Assembly (NCBI GenBank): GCA_947473355.1
Contig: CANJCQ010000006.1
Span: 1 to 64,000 of the forward strand
Source: Sphingomonadaceae bacterium
GTDB lineage: Bacteria > Pseudomonadota > Alphaproteobacteria > Sphingomonadales > Sphingomonadaceae
Direction of reading: 5' to 3'
Length of the DNA: 64,000 nucleotides
The notes beneath the pieces were generated by a model, which saw only the letters and a program-made list of their open reading frames with translations, was not told where the DNA came from and searched no databases. Of this stretch, positions 39,722-49,880 are shown piece after piece (positions within the stretch are counted from its first letter, which is position 1; every line of letters starts with the position of its first letter). A program made the position numbers and the translations under genes.

Positions 39722-41418
39722 ATAGTCTCCTCTGCCAATTTCCTTTGCGCAAAGGCCTTGGCCTCCGCTGGTTTGATCTTCGCCGTATCGGTAAAATCCA
39801 TATCGCCTTGCTCAATGAACAGCACTTTGCGCGGCACCTTGTAGGAAGCCAACCGCGCTTTCAGGAACTGGATCACTTCCGCCTCGCTCAGATCGTGGCC
39901 TTCGCTGCGCACCACGCAACTTACCACCATCTCGCCGAGCGTGTCGTGCGGCACGCCGGTGGTCTTGCAGACTTTCACCCCCGGGCAATTGCACAGCGTC
40001 CAGTCGATCTCGACGGGCGACACGTTAGCTCCACCGGTCTTGATGATGTCGTTGATTCGGCCCTGAAACACGAGCCGATCACGCTCATCGATGAAGCCGC
40101 CGTCGCCGGCGTGGTAGAAGCCATGTTCGTCGAGCGCCTCATCGCCGGGAATGCCGATGTAGCCGAGCATCAGGGTCGGGCCCTTGACGGCAATCTCGCC
40201 GGTTTCGCCGCGTTTCAGGACCTTGCCGGTGACGGGATCGACGATCTTTATCGTGTTGCCCGGCAAAGCCCCGCCATTGCAGCCTTTCCAAAGCTCCTCT
40301 GGCGAACCGCATGGATAGGCGGCGGAGATGGTGAAGGTTTCGGTTGCGCCATAGGTCCCGTGGGGTTCGATCCAGGGGGTGGAGATACTCTTCTGGGGTC
40401 GGCGCAGGTTCTGGCCGGGTTCGAAGTAGTAGAGGCTCGAGAGGTCGGCCTCGTCCCAGCCGGGTGCTTCTTCAAGCTGCGCCCACTGGTGCGGCCAGCA
40501 ATAGGCAAAGGTCACTTTTTCGGCCGTCATCAGCGGAATCGCCTCGGCGGGATCGAACATGCGTTGCAGGATCAGCGATCCCCCCGCCGCGAATGTCCCG
40601 CCCAGCGCGATGGAGAAATTGCCCGACCAGAACAGGCCGTTGGGCGCCCATGTCCGCACCGGCACATCCGGCTTGAAATCATAGATCCGCACCCAGCGCC
40701 ATGACTGGATGTTGACGCCGCGGTGGGCGTTGAGGATGCCCTTGGGCTTGCCGGTCGAGCCCGAGGAGAAGAACAGCACCGCCGGATCGGCGGCTCTGAC
40801 TGCCTGGCTGCGAGCATCGACCTGGGCGGGATCGACCGCATGGCCGAGTGCGAGGAAGCTGGCCCAGCTTTGGGTTGCCCCGCCGACCTCGCCTTCCTCC
40901 AGCTGGACCAGACGGCGCAAAAAAGGGAACTTGCTGGAAGCCAAATTGCCTGGTGCAGTAATGGCAATGCCAGGTTCAAGGTCCTGCAGGATCGCAGCGA
41001 AATCCTTGGTGATCACCTCGCGCTCGAACAGCAGGATCGAGATATCGCTGGCCCCCAGCAATGCTTCCAGCTCGCTCGGCGTCGAGAAGGTCGAAAGCCC
41101 CACGGCAACCCCGCCCGCCAGCGCAATCCCGAAGAAGCTCGATACCCATTCGGGCCGGTTGGTCATCAAAATGCCGATGCGCTCGCCTTTGGCCACGCCG
41201 CAGGCGACCAGCGCGCGGGCAACCTCTTGGCTGCGCTCCCAGACCTCGTCATAAGACCAACGGATCGCTTCGCCGCCGACTTGGTGCATAACCAGCGCTT
41301 CGCGCGGGCCATAGCGCTCGCGCACCTCGGCGAGGAAGGCAGGCAGGGTCAGCGCGCCGAGACCGGGCTCTTCCTCCAGCGGAATGCCGCGAATGATCGC
41401 AAGGTCTTGATCGGCCAT
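39715..41418 (-). CDS. AMP-dependent acyl-CoA synthetase/ligase
   Basis: VLFFSSGSTGKPKGILNAHRG; YGATETFTISA; GGANVSPVEIDW. Confidence 0.92.
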   Translation of the reverse strand: MADQDLAIIRGIPLEEEPGLGALTLPAFLAEVRERYGPREALVMHQVGGEAIRWSYDEVWERSQEVARALVACGVAKGERIGILMTNRPEWVSSFFGIALAGGVAVGLSTFSTPSELEALLGASDISILLFEREVITKDFAAILQDLEPGIAITAPGNLASSKFPFLRRLVQLEEGEVGGATQSWASFLALGHAVDPAQVDARSQAVRAADPAVLFFSSGSTGKPKGILNAHRGVNIQSWRWVRIYDFKPDVPVRTWAPNGLFWSGNFSIALGGTFAAGGSLILQRMFDPAEAIPLMTAEKVTFAYCWPHQWAQLEEAPGWDEADLSSLYYFEPGQNLRRPQKSISTPWIEPHGTYGATETFTISAAYPCGSPEELWKGCNGGALPGNTIKIVDPVTGKVLKRGETGEIAVKGPTLMLGYIGIPGDEALDEHGFYHAGDGGFIDERDRLVFQGRINDIIKTGGANVSPVEIDWTLCNCPGVKVCKTTGVPHDTLGEMVVSCVVRSEGHDLSEAEVIQFLKARLASYKVPRKVLFIEQGDMDFTDTAKIKPAEAKAFAQRKLAEETIC

Positions 41419-41535
41419 GCCGGTGTCCGCTTCCTCTGCCTGTATCGCGTGCATTGACTGCCCGCGCGCTTTGCGAGACGTTGCCGCGAAAGCGCGGGGC
41501 TCTCAAGCGCTAACTGGAGCGAGTGGAGGATTGCG

Positions 41536-42294
41536 GTGATTATCGACATCAACACCCGCGTGCTTCGCCCAGCCGACGAGTATGAGCTGATCGAGAGCCC
41601 CTCGATCGCCGCGCGGATCGAGCCGGGGCTGGCTTCCGTGCCAACCGACATGCGCTGCATGCTCACCCCGCCGGTCTATTACAGCCTCGAGAACGGGATT
41701 GCCGATAACCGCGCGATCAACGATGCGCTGCTTACCTCGGCGGCAAAGCGCCCCGGCTGGCGCATGTTCGGCTTGGCCGAGCCCAAATATGGCGACGCGG
41801 CCACGGCCGAGATCGAGCGGCTCGGCTCGCTGGGCGCGGCGGGCGTGGTGTGGTCGCCGCGCGCGCAGGGCATTTTCGGCAATGACCATTCGCTGGCGCA
41901 GCTGTGCATCCATGCCGACAAATGCGGGCTGGTTTCGATGATTCGCTCGGCGCCCTATTCGGTCAACGAGGGTCTGTGGCGGCTCTGGGCATTGGCCAAA
42001 CAATGTCCCGGCGTGCCGCTGGTGCTGATTGGCGCTTTCGAGAGTTGGGAGAACATCCAGTTTGTACGCGAGCATCAGGGCGGCGGCGAGAACCTGTTTT
42101 ACGATCTGTCGCTACTCAGCGAGAGCTGGGATCTCGATGCTCTGGTCGGCAGCCTGGGATCGGATCGTCTGCTGTTTGGCAGCGGCGGCCTCGATCTCGT
42201 GGAACGCACATTGGACATCGTTGAGCGCAGCGATCTGGCGGCACCGGCCAGGGACGCGATCCTGTCGGGCAATGCCGCGGGGCTGCTGGCATGA
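41536..42294 (+). CDS. amidohydrolase-2-like protein with eroded metal ligands
   Basis: MIIDINTRV in place of DxHxH; LFGSGGLD in place of GSDxP; fold-level similarity to the next ORF. Confidence 0.75.
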   Translation: MIIDINTRVLRPADEYELIESPSIAARIEPGLASVPTDMRCMLTPPVYYSLENGIADNRAINDALLTSAAKRPGWRMFGLAEPKYGDAATAEIERLGSLGAAGVVWSPRAQGIFGNDHSLAQLCIHADKCGLVSMIRSAPYSVNEGLWRLWALAKQCPGVPLVLIGAFESWENIQFVREHQGGGENLFYDLSLLSESWDLDALVGSLGSDRLLFGSGGLDLVERTLDIVERSDLAAPARDAILSGNAAGLLA

Positions 42295-43094
42295 GCGCGG
42301 AAATGTTCGATATTCACCAGCACTATGGCGCGCTGATCGGCGTGCCCGGCAGCGGCGGGCGGGTGACCACGCCGCAGGAAGACTGCGCCAATCGCATAGA
42401 ATTCCTCGACAGCTTCGGCATTGACCAGGCGGCGCTGATGCCGGGCCACAGCTACGCCGCGCCGCGTGGCTTCGCCGATATCCGCGCGATCAACGATGGG
42501 CTGCATGTCTATGCCGACCTTGCCCCGGAGCGCTTCCCCGCTGTCTTCGGCACGCTTGATCCGCGCCATGGATCAGTCAATTACGCCGAGGTCGAACGGC
42601 TGGCCGCCATGGGCTTCCGGGGCCTGTCATGGCATCACCGCATGCAGGGCCTGCCGATGGATCACCCTGTGATGTTCGCCATTGCCGAGCGCATGGCCGC
42701 CGGTGGCATGGTGTTCATGGCGCATTGCTATGCCCAGGGCGATTTCGAGGCGCCGTGGCGGCTGCGGCGGCTGGCCGAGCGGTTTCCCGCCATGCCCTTC
42801 GTCGCGCTCGATGCCATGACCAGCCCGGAAAACCTCGACCAGTTGCTGGCCATCGCGGACAAACTGGACAATGTCACCATTGATCTCACCTCCTCGCTAT
42901 GCGGCCCGCGCGGGGTGGCCCATGCAGTCGAGCGGGTAGGCGCGGAGCGGCTGGTGTTCGGCAGTAACTTCTATTCAATGAGCCGCGTCGCGCGGATTTC
43001 GGCGCTCGATGTGACCCTGGAGGCGGGGCTCAGCGAGAGTGAGCGGGCGGCAATCCTGGGCGGGAATGCGCGGCGAGTTTTGGGGCTTTCCTAG
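42291..43094 (+). CDS. amidohydrolase family protein
   Basis: MFDIHQHYGAL...GMVFMAHCYAQGDFEAPWRL...LVFGSNFYSMS; ATGA overlap with preceding ORF. Confidence 0.82.
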   Translation: MSAEMFDIHQHYGALIGVPGSGGRVTTPQEDCANRIEFLDSFGIDQAALMPGHSYAAPRGFADIRAINDGLHVYADLAPERFPAVFGTLDPRHGSVNYAEVERLAAMGFRGLSWHHRMQGLPMDHPVMFAIAERMAAGGMVFMAHCYAQGDFEAPWRLRRLAERFPAMPFVALDAMTSPENLDQLLAIADKLDNVTIDLTSSLCGPRGVAHAVERVGAERLVFGSNFYSMSRVARISALDVTLEAGLSESERAAILGGNARRVLGLS

Positions 43095-43099
43095 AGCCC

Positions 43100-45298
43100 T
43101 CACCCCCGGCTGCGCGGCAGGCCCAGCGCGCGTTCGGCGATCATGCTGCGATGGACTTCGCTGGTCCCGGCCCAGATCGTCGAGCCATGCGCGTAGCGGT
43201 AGGCCATATTGATGTGCGCCGGGGCGCCTTCGCGTTTTGAGAGGGAAAGCGGCGCGGTCAGGTCCATCAGGTCATTGCCGTCGGCGAGAAATTTCTCGGT
43301 CGAGAACATTTTTGCCATCGGCCCGGCGGCGGGCAGACCCAGCTTTTCCTCGGCAGACCACAGCGAGCGCAGGCCCAGCATTTCCGATACGAAGCAGTGC
43401 GTCCAGGCCTGGGCCAGCAGCATCTGGGCGAGCTGGTCATCGATCAGCGGCCTGCCGTCCAGCGCGATCTCGCGGCACAGTTCTTCGGCGGCGCGGACCA
43501 TGGTCATCTGCGCCTGCGAGAAGCCGCCGCTGTGTTCCAGTTCCAGCGCCGCGCTCATCGTGCGCACTCCGCCATCGACTTCGCCGAGCCGGTAAGAATC
43601 GGGAATTCTCACCCCGTCGTAGAAAGTGATGTTGGTGCGCTCGTCCTGAAAGGTGAAGACCGGCTGCACCGCGACGCCTTCGCTTTTGAGCGGCACGATG
43701 AACATGGTGAGGCCCTTGTGCTTGGCCACTTCGCTGTTGGTGCGGGTCAGCATGATGACATAGTCGGAGAGGTTGGCGCCGCTGGTAAACATCTTGGTGC
43801 CGTCGATCCGCCAGCCGTTTCCGTCGCGCGTTGCCTTGGTTTGCGCCGCGAAGACATCCGAGCCCGAGCCCGGTTCGCTATAGCCGAGCGAGCAGACGAC
43901 TTCGCCAGCGAGGATCGGCTTCAGCACGTCCGCCTTCAATTCGTCGCTGCCGAACTTGTCGATCATCGCTGCGACCATCATCGTCGTGCCCTTGGCGTGG
44001 CCGCTCCAGCCGTGTTTTTCCCAGACCGATCCGGCGGCGAAGCTGGCATAGGGCGTCGCCCCGCGCCCGCCCTTTTCCCTTGTCAGTTCGGGGAACAGCA
44101 GTCCTGCCTCGGCCAGCTTCTTGTGCACCAGCGGATGGTGCCCATCCCACGAATGGTGGGCATGGGCCTTGAGTTCGGGAGTGAGTGTTGCTTCGAAGAA
44201 GGCATCGACTTCCGCCGCCAGCGCGCGCGCATCCTCGCCCAGATCGAAATCGATTGCGACGCCGCCGACTTCGGGCAGCGCCGCGCTCTCGCTGGCATAG
44301 AGCCGCCGTCCGGCCTGCTGCAGCAGGCGCTGGGGATCGCCGTGGATCAGCATCCAGGCCTTGGCGCGAAGATTGTAGAAGTGGATGTCGTATTCGGTGG
44401 TCAGGCCATAGCCGCCGAAGGTGCGCAGGCTCTGGATCGCCGCAATGTTGGCGCAGCGCGCGTTCCACCAAAGCGCCATGGGGACATGCGCAGCGGCTCC
44501 GGGATCACCGCTGGCAATCTCGTGGATCACCTTCCAAACGAACAAGCGGCCGCCTTCCAGCTCGGTGATGAAATTGGCGAGCGGGTGCGACAGCGCCTGA
44601 TAGGTGCCGATAGGAACGCCGAAAGCATGGCGCTCGCAGGCATAGGCGGCGGCAAGGCGGACAGCTTCGCGCCCCAGGCCATTCAGCGCGGCGGCGCTGA
44701 GCAATTTCCATTCCTCGAGCGCGGCGGCGAACATGTCAGTCGCGGCGGGCCCGCTTGCAAGCACGGTCTGCGCGGCTTTGCCGAGATCGACTTCCCCGAT
44801 GCCGTTCGAGGCGAGGTTGTCTTCGGCCATGCGCTCGGTTGCGGTGAGGGAGACCACCACCACGTCGCCACCGCGGCGCGCGATAACCAGATCGGCATGA
44901 GCCCCGCCGGGCAGCCACTGCACTGGCTGGCTGGCTATGTCATGGAAGGCCAGAGTCGCCACTTTCGCGCCGCTGGTAACCTCGTCCAGCATGTCACCGC
45001 CCAGTTGGCCCAGCAGGCGCGCCGCAAGGATCGCTTCGGCAATCGGCCCGGATGCGAGCGTGCGCCCGGCTTCTTCCATCACCAGCGCCGCGTCGATTGT
45101 GCCCATGGCAAGTCCGCCCGCCGCCTCGGGCACGCGCATGCCGAATGTGCCGAGCTCTGCCAGCCCCTGCCACAGCGCGGGATCAAAGCCGCCTGCTTCC
45201 TGCGCCTTGCGGACCTTGGCCATGGAACTCGCACCGTCGAGGAAACGCGCGAAAGTGTCGCGCAGCATTTGCTGGTCTTCATTGAGGCCGAGGTTCAT
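43100..45298 (-). CDS. double-domain acyl-CoA dehydrogenase
   Basis: 732 aa; N-terminal ACAD-like half, C-terminal half with LGYSEPGSGSDVFAAQTKATRDGNGWRIDGTKMFTSGA. Confidence 0.9.
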   Translation of the reverse strand: MNLGLNEDQQMLRDTFARFLDGASSMAKVRKAQEAGGFDPALWQGLAELGTFGMRVPEAAGGLAMGTIDAALVMEEAGRTLASGPIAEAILAARLLGQLGGDMLDEVTSGAKVATLAFHDIASQPVQWLPGGAHADLVIARRGGDVVVVSLTATERMAEDNLASNGIGEVDLGKAAQTVLASGPAATDMFAAALEEWKLLSAAALNGLGREAVRLAAAYACERHAFGVPIGTYQALSHPLANFITELEGGRLFVWKVIHEIASGDPGAAAHVPMALWWNARCANIAAIQSLRTFGGYGLTTEYDIHFYNLRAKAWMLIHGDPQRLLQQAGRRLYASESAALPEVGGVAIDFDLGEDARALAAEVDAFFEATLTPELKAHAHHSWDGHHPLVHKKLAEAGLLFPELTREKGGRGATPYASFAAGSVWEKHGWSGHAKGTTMMVAAMIDKFGSDELKADVLKPILAGEVVCSLGYSEPGSGSDVFAAQTKATRDGNGWRIDGTKMFTSGANLSDYVIMLTRTNSEVAKHKGLTMFIVPLKSEGVAVQPVFTFQDERTNITFYDGVRIPDSYRLGEVDGGVRTMSAALELEHSGGFSQAQMTMVRAAEELCREIALDGRPLIDDQLAQMLLAQAWTHCFVSEMLGLRSLWSAEEKLGLPAAGPMAKMFSTEKFLADGNDLMDLTAPLSLSKREGAPAHINMAYRYAHGSTIWAGTSEVHRSMIAERALGLPRSRG

Positions 45299-45310
45299 TG
45301 TTTCACCATC

Positions 45311-46366
45311 TCACTTGGGATTGGGATGCGCATCGTGGATCTGGTTTATCGCCGAAACCACTTCCTTGGACAGCGTCAGATCGATTGCGCCGAGATTGCT
45401 GGCGAGTTGCTCCGCATTGCTCGCCGCCATCAGCACCGAGGCCATGAAAGGCTGCTGCGCGGCGAAGGCCAGCGCCATGTGGGCCATATCAAGCCCATGG
45501 GCGCGCGCCACAACGCCATAGGCGGAAATCGCCTGCTGGCGGACGGGCGAAAGCAGGCGCGCGACGAAGCTGGGCGAGCCTTCCGAGCGGCTGCCGGAAA
45601 TCGGCGCGGGGGTCCCGCCATATTTTCCGGTCAGCGTGCCCGAAGCCAGCGGTGAATAGCCGATCAGGCCCAGCCCTTCTCGCATTGCCACTTCGGCAAG
45701 TCCGATCTCGAACTGGCGGTCGAGCAGCGAGTAGCCGTTCTGGATCGAGGCGACGCGGGGCACGGTCATCAAATCGGCCATGAAGAGATAGCGCATCACC
45801 CCCCAGGGCGTTTCGTTGCAGACGCCGACTGCGCGGATCTTGCCGAGCGAGACCTGCTGCGCCAATGCCGCCAGAGTCTCCTCGATGCTGACTTGCTCCG
45901 GCGAATCGGCAAGCTGCGAGAAGCGCTGGCGGCCATGTGTCGAAACAGCCCGCTCTGGCCAGTGGACCTGATAATGATCGATGGCATCGGTGCCGAGGCG
46001 TTTCAGACTGGCATCGACCGCCAGGGCGATGTTGGCGGCGTCTAGGTGTCGCATTGGTCCCCTGATATGCGTCATGTCTCCCGCCGCATTGCCCGGTCCT
46101 GCGACCTTTGTGGCAATCACCACCTTGTCCCGCACTTTTCTTGAATTGACCCATTTGCCAAGCAGCTCTTCCGAGCGGCCTTGGGTTTCGGGGCCAGTCG
46201 GGGTGGGATAGTTCTCTGCCGTATCAAACAGGGTGATTCCTGCCTCCAGGGCCATGTCCATCTGGCGGAATGCGTCAGCCTCGGCGGTCTGCCCGCCGAA
46301 GGTCATGACGCCCAGGCCATAGGCGCTGACTTCAAAGCCGCTGTGGCCAAGCTTGCGATATTGCAT
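45311..46366 (-). CDS. aldo/keto reductase
   Basis: MQYRKLGHSGFEVSAYGLGVMTFGGQT...TLFDTAENYPTPTGPETQGRSEELLGKW. Confidence 0.93.
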   Translation of the reverse strand: MQYRKLGHSGFEVSAYGLGVMTFGGQTAEADAFRQMDMALEAGITLFDTAENYPTPTGPETQGRSEELLGKWVNSRKVRDKVVIATKVAGPGNAAGDMTHIRGPMRHLDAANIALAVDASLKRLGTDAIDHYQVHWPERAVSTHGRQRFSQLADSPEQVSIEETLAALAQQVSLGKIRAVGVCNETPWGVMRYLFMADLMTVPRVASIQNGYSLLDRQFEIGLAEVAMREGLGLIGYSPLASGTLTGKYGGTPAPISGSRSEGSPSFVARLLSPVRQQAISAYGVVARAHGLDMAHMALAFAAQQPFMASVLMAASNAEQLASNLGAIDLTLSKEVVSAINQIHDAHPNPK

Positions 46367-46368
46367 GG

Positions 46369-47442
46369 CTATTCCGCCGCCTCCGCCTGCGTAAACGGCG
46401 GCCAGCCCCGGGCATAATGCGTGCCCGCCACTCGCGCGACGATCTGCGCGGCCTGGGAGCGGGGGTTATAGAACTGGCTGAGCCAGATGCGCGACTGTCC
46501 GAAGGGACCGTCCGATGTCAGCTGCATGGGCCTCAGCGCAGGCTTCTTCGCTGCCCAGACTTCGCCATCGGTCATCAGGCCATTGCCGAACATCGCTGAA
46601 ACCTGATCGCGCATCGCCTTGGCTTCGTCGGCGCTCTGGCCCTCGCGGCGTTTCAGCATCGCGGTTTGCCACAAGCGGCAGCTGCCATCGTCAATCGGCG
46701 TGACGCAGATGATCTCGCGGGCGTACATTTCCTGAAACTTGCCAAACGCGATGCCGGGGCCGACATAGCCCGCCAGCGTCGAATAGGTATCGTCGAAAAC
46801 CCCGCCGGCTTCGACTGCGGAACGCTGGCGCTGGTGCAGCAGGTGGCCGTCATATTCGTTCTCATAGGCAATGGCGTCGCCGCCGTGCAGCAGGCCGAGG
46901 TGGGCGACATCGGACATGTTGTCGAAGATTTCGATCGGGTGGTTGAGATCGGCAAGATATTCGAGCCCCTGCCAGCGCACCCATTCGCCATCGTCCCATT
47001 CGGGAAAATCGATCAGCGCGAAATCGGGCGCCTGTTCTTCGGGATCGTGCCAGGCGAAAACAATGCCGTAGCGTTCCTCCACGGTCCAGCTCTTGACCCT
47101 TGCGGCGGCTGGGATCGCTCCGTCGTGGTAGGGAATGTTGTTGCAGACCCCGTCCGGCCCGAAGCGCCAGGCGTGGAAGGGGCACCGGATGTTGTCGCCC
47201 TCCATGTGGCTCGGCCGTTTCGAAGTGGCGGAGCTGGGCCCGCTGGCGAGGTGCGTGCCCATGTGCGGACAATAGGCATCGAGCATGACGACACGGCCGC
47301 TCTCGCCGCGATAGAGCACCATGTCTTGCCCGAAATAGTGAACGCCCATCGGCTTCCTGCCGACTTCGCTGCCGTTCGCCACCGCGAACCAGCCGCGTGG
47401 GAAGGCGAACTCGCCCAGGCCATATTCCGCCGATGTCGCCAT
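46369..47442 (-). CDS. Rieske 2Fe-2S aromatic ring-hydroxylating oxygenase alpha-type subunit
   Basis: CPHMGTHLASGP...IRCPFHAWRFGPDGVC Rieske motif; EIFDNMSDVAHLGLLHGGD. Confidence 0.92.
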   Translation of the reverse strand: MATSAEYGLGEFAFPRGWFAVANGSEVGRKPMGVHYFGQDMVLYRGESGRVVMLDAYCPHMGTHLASGPSSATSKRPSHMEGDNIRCPFHAWRFGPDGVCNNIPYHDGAIPAAARVKSWTVEERYGIVFAWHDPEEQAPDFALIDFPEWDDGEWVRWQGLEYLADLNHPIEIFDNMSDVAHLGLLHGGDAIAYENEYDGHLLHQRQRSAVEAGGVFDDTYSTLAGYVGPGIAFGKFQEMYAREIICVTPIDDGSCRLWQTAMLKRREGQSADEAKAMRDQVSAMFGNGLMTDGEVWAAKKPALRPMQLTSDGPFGQSRIWLSQFYNPRSQAAQIVARVAGTHYARGWPPFTQAEAAE

Positions 47443-47526
47443 CTGTCCTCTCCCGCTTTTGCTTGACCTGCAGGACTATCCCCGGTTGTCTCATCCCCGC
47501 AACTGCAAATTACGGGAGAGTGGGAA

Positions 47527-48063
47527 ATGGACGCTGGACTGGCCGCGATGGTGCGCGAACTCAAGGACCGCCAGGAAATCTACGATTGCATCATGCGCTA
47601 TTGCCGGGGCATCGACCGGCTTGATCGCGCGATGCTGCTGTCGGCCTATCATCCGGACGCGGTGGACGATCACGGCACCTATGTCGGCGGAGTGGAAGGC
47701 TTCGCCGACCATGTCTTCGCACTGCATTTCGGCATGCAGCACTTTACCCAGCACCACATCACCAACCATCGCTGCGAGCTGGACGGCGATATCGCCCATT
47801 GCGAGAGCTATTACCTGTTCCGCTGCCTCAACCGCGAGGTGCCCTTCTATTGCCATTCGAGCGGGCGCTATATCGACCGGTTCGAACGGCGGGACGGGAA
47901 ATGGGCGATTGCGGAACGGATTTGCCTGGTCGAGGCGCGCGATGATAACTGGGGGCCGGAAGGGATGGAGGTCAACTCTGCCTATGTTGAGGCCAAGCGG
48001 GACGCGGGGGATGTATCGTATATGCGGCCACTCAAGATCGATCGGAGCCGGGTGACGGGCTAG
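47527..48063 (+). CDS. SnoaL/NTF2-like protein
   Basis: LKDRQEIYDCIMRYCRGIDRLDRAMLLSAYHPDAVDDHG. Confidence 0.88.
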   Translation: MDAGLAAMVRELKDRQEIYDCIMRYCRGIDRLDRAMLLSAYHPDAVDDHGTYVGGVEGFADHVFALHFGMQHFTQHHITNHRCELDGDIAHCESYYLFRCLNREVPFYCHSSGRYIDRFERRDGKWAIAERICLVEARDDNWGPEGMEVNSAYVEAKRDAGDVSYMRPLKIDRSRVTG

Positions 48064-49268
48064 GGCAAAAGCCACGCCCCATTCCCGGCGAAATACCGTG
48101 CGGCCACCTCGCCCCCCAGGGGTGCCAGCATCTCTTTGACTTTGTCCTTGATATGCCGCCCTCCCTCGAGGTGCGGGTAGTCGGTCGAGTAGCAATAGCA
48201 GTCGGCGACCTGCGGATAGCGCTCGAAGAAGAGCGCCAGTGGTTCGACGATGTTGTGCGGGGTCACGCGGACATTGCGCGCGAGGTATTCTGACGGGCGC
48301 AGTGACAGCTTGCCCGCCAGCCGCCGCGCGAAGACTTTTTCCGCCCACATGTCGAGGTTCTCGGCGAGCGGCCCCAGCCAGTGCGCGCCCAGTTCGATCG
48401 CGCCGAAGCGCAACATCGGGTGGCGCTCGAACACGCCGCCCAACACCATTAACATCAGGAAATGTTCGGCGGCGAGATGCGTCGAGGCCAGCGAATAGGG
48501 CTCGAAGCCGAGTTCGAACGAGAGCTTCTCGGGCGCGAAGGCCGGGGCGTCGGCCCAGGCGGCGCTGGCGAACAAGCCAAGGTCGCTGCCGACATGGGCC
48601 ATGACCGGCATATCGTTTGCCGCAGCGAGCGCCCAGAAAGGGTCGAGCTCGGGCACGGCTGGAGATAGCCCGGCGAGCGGCGAGCCGGTGTTGATCAGCA
48701 GGGCGCGGATGCCCCGGCGGATCAGCTCTTGCGTCTGTTCGATCAGGTCGCCCGCGTCGCGCGGGGCTCGCAGCATGCCGACGCCGCGCAGGCGGTCCGG
48801 GTCAAGCGCAGTGGTGCGCACGGCCCAGTCGTTCCATTCGTCGGTGGCGGCAAAACCGATTTTGGTCGCTTCGTCATGCGACAGGCCGCCGAGGAAGTGG
48901 CGCAGGCCCGCGGCAATCGGCCCGCCGCCATCGGGGGTCGAGAGGATCTGCCCCCACAGGCCGAAGCTCGGGAAGACCAGCTGGCGCGAAACGCCCATCA
49001 GGTCCAGGGCCTCCAGCCGCCGCACCATGTCGAAGGCGCCGGGTGCGCCAGTATGGCGCATGGTCCAGACGTTCTCTGACGTCATGGCGGCGTCGTCGTC
49101 GGCCTGGTCCGGGCGCAGGATATAGTCCTCGCCCATGGCGGCAATGAACGGCCCGCAGACTTCGGCGAGGCGTTCGGCAGTGGGGCCGAATATCTCGCCC
49201 CAGACGCGCGGTGGGGCGAATTCGTGGCCGTCGACGTCGAGAGTGCAGGAGGGAACGGGGGCAGTCAC
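48060..49268 (-). CDS. amidohydrolase family protein (Amidohydro_2)
   Basis: LDVDGHEFAPPRVW...MPVMAHVGSDLG...CYSTDYPHLEGG. Confidence 0.9.
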   Translation of the reverse strand: MTAPVPSCTLDVDGHEFAPPRVWGEIFGPTAERLAEVCGPFIAAMGEDYILRPDQADDDAAMTSENVWTMRHTGAPGAFDMVRRLEALDLMGVSRQLVFPSFGLWGQILSTPDGGGPIAAGLRHFLGGLSHDEATKIGFAATDEWNDWAVRTTALDPDRLRGVGMLRAPRDAGDLIEQTQELIRRGIRALLINTGSPLAGLSPAVPELDPFWALAAANDMPVMAHVGSDLGLFASAAWADAPAFAPEKLSFELGFEPYSLASTHLAAEHFLMLMVLGGVFERHPMLRFGAIELGAHWLGPLAENLDMWAEKVFARRLAGKLSLRPSEYLARNVRVTPHNIVEPLALFFERYPQVADCYCYSTDYPHLEGGRHIKDKVKEMLAPLGGEVAARYFAGNGAWLLP

Positions 49269-49876
49269 CGCGCCGAAAGCCCCGGATTGCCCTCGCGCAG
49301 GCGGAAGCGCAGCGAGTTCTGGACGAAAGCGACCTTATGATATTGCCCTGCGAGCATCGGCAGCTCGATCAGCTGCTGATCGCTGAGGTGGCGGGCGAGC
49401 ACTTCCCAGGTGGCATCCGAAATCATCGCTTCGGCGTGCAGTTCTTCGCAGGCTTTCAGCACGGCCCGGTCAAGTTCGCCCCAGCCCGGCGCGGCAGAGC
49501 CCTGCACGATCCATTCGATCTCCTCGCCGCTCACCCCGGCATCTTCCCGGGCGATCAGCACGTGTTCTCCCCATTCGAACGGCGCGCCGCACAGCCAGCC
49601 GGTGCGCAGGATGGCGAGCTCGCGCTGGCGATCGGCCAGCGCGGTGTCCCCCAGAAACCGAATGCCGAAATCGAGGAAGGCCGCGAGCAATTCGGGGTGC
49701 TTGCCGACCGTGGCGAAGAATTCTGGCACAGGCGTGTCGAGCGCGATGTCATTCATCGTGCGGATCTTGTCGATCGCTACCATAGCTGCCTCGGCGATTT
49801 CGCCATCGGGCAGCGGATCGATCCGGGGCGGGCTACCCAGCACTTGTTCCATCCGCGTTTCGCAATTGAAAGGCAA
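49265..49876 (-). CDS. carboxymuconolactone decarboxylase family protein
   Basis: RQRELAILRTGWLCGAPFEWGEHVLIAREDAG. Confidence 0.9.
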   Translation of the reverse strand: MPFNCETRMEQVLGSPPRIDPLPDGEIAEAAMVAIDKIRTMNDIALDTPVPEFFATVGKHPELLAAFLDFGIRFLGDTALADRQRELAILRTGWLCGAPFEWGEHVLIAREDAGVSGEEIEWIVQGSAAPGWGELDRAVLKACEELHAEAMISDATWEVLARHLSDQQLIELPMLAGQYHKVAFVQNSLRFRLREGNPGLSAR

Positions 49877-49880
49877 AGGC

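Noticed and set aside
43397-45655. 752-aa plus-strand ORF
   Set aside because: Antisense shadow of the double acyl-CoA dehydrogenase; low-complexity Arg/Gly/His-rich composition typical of high-GC opposite-frame ORFs.
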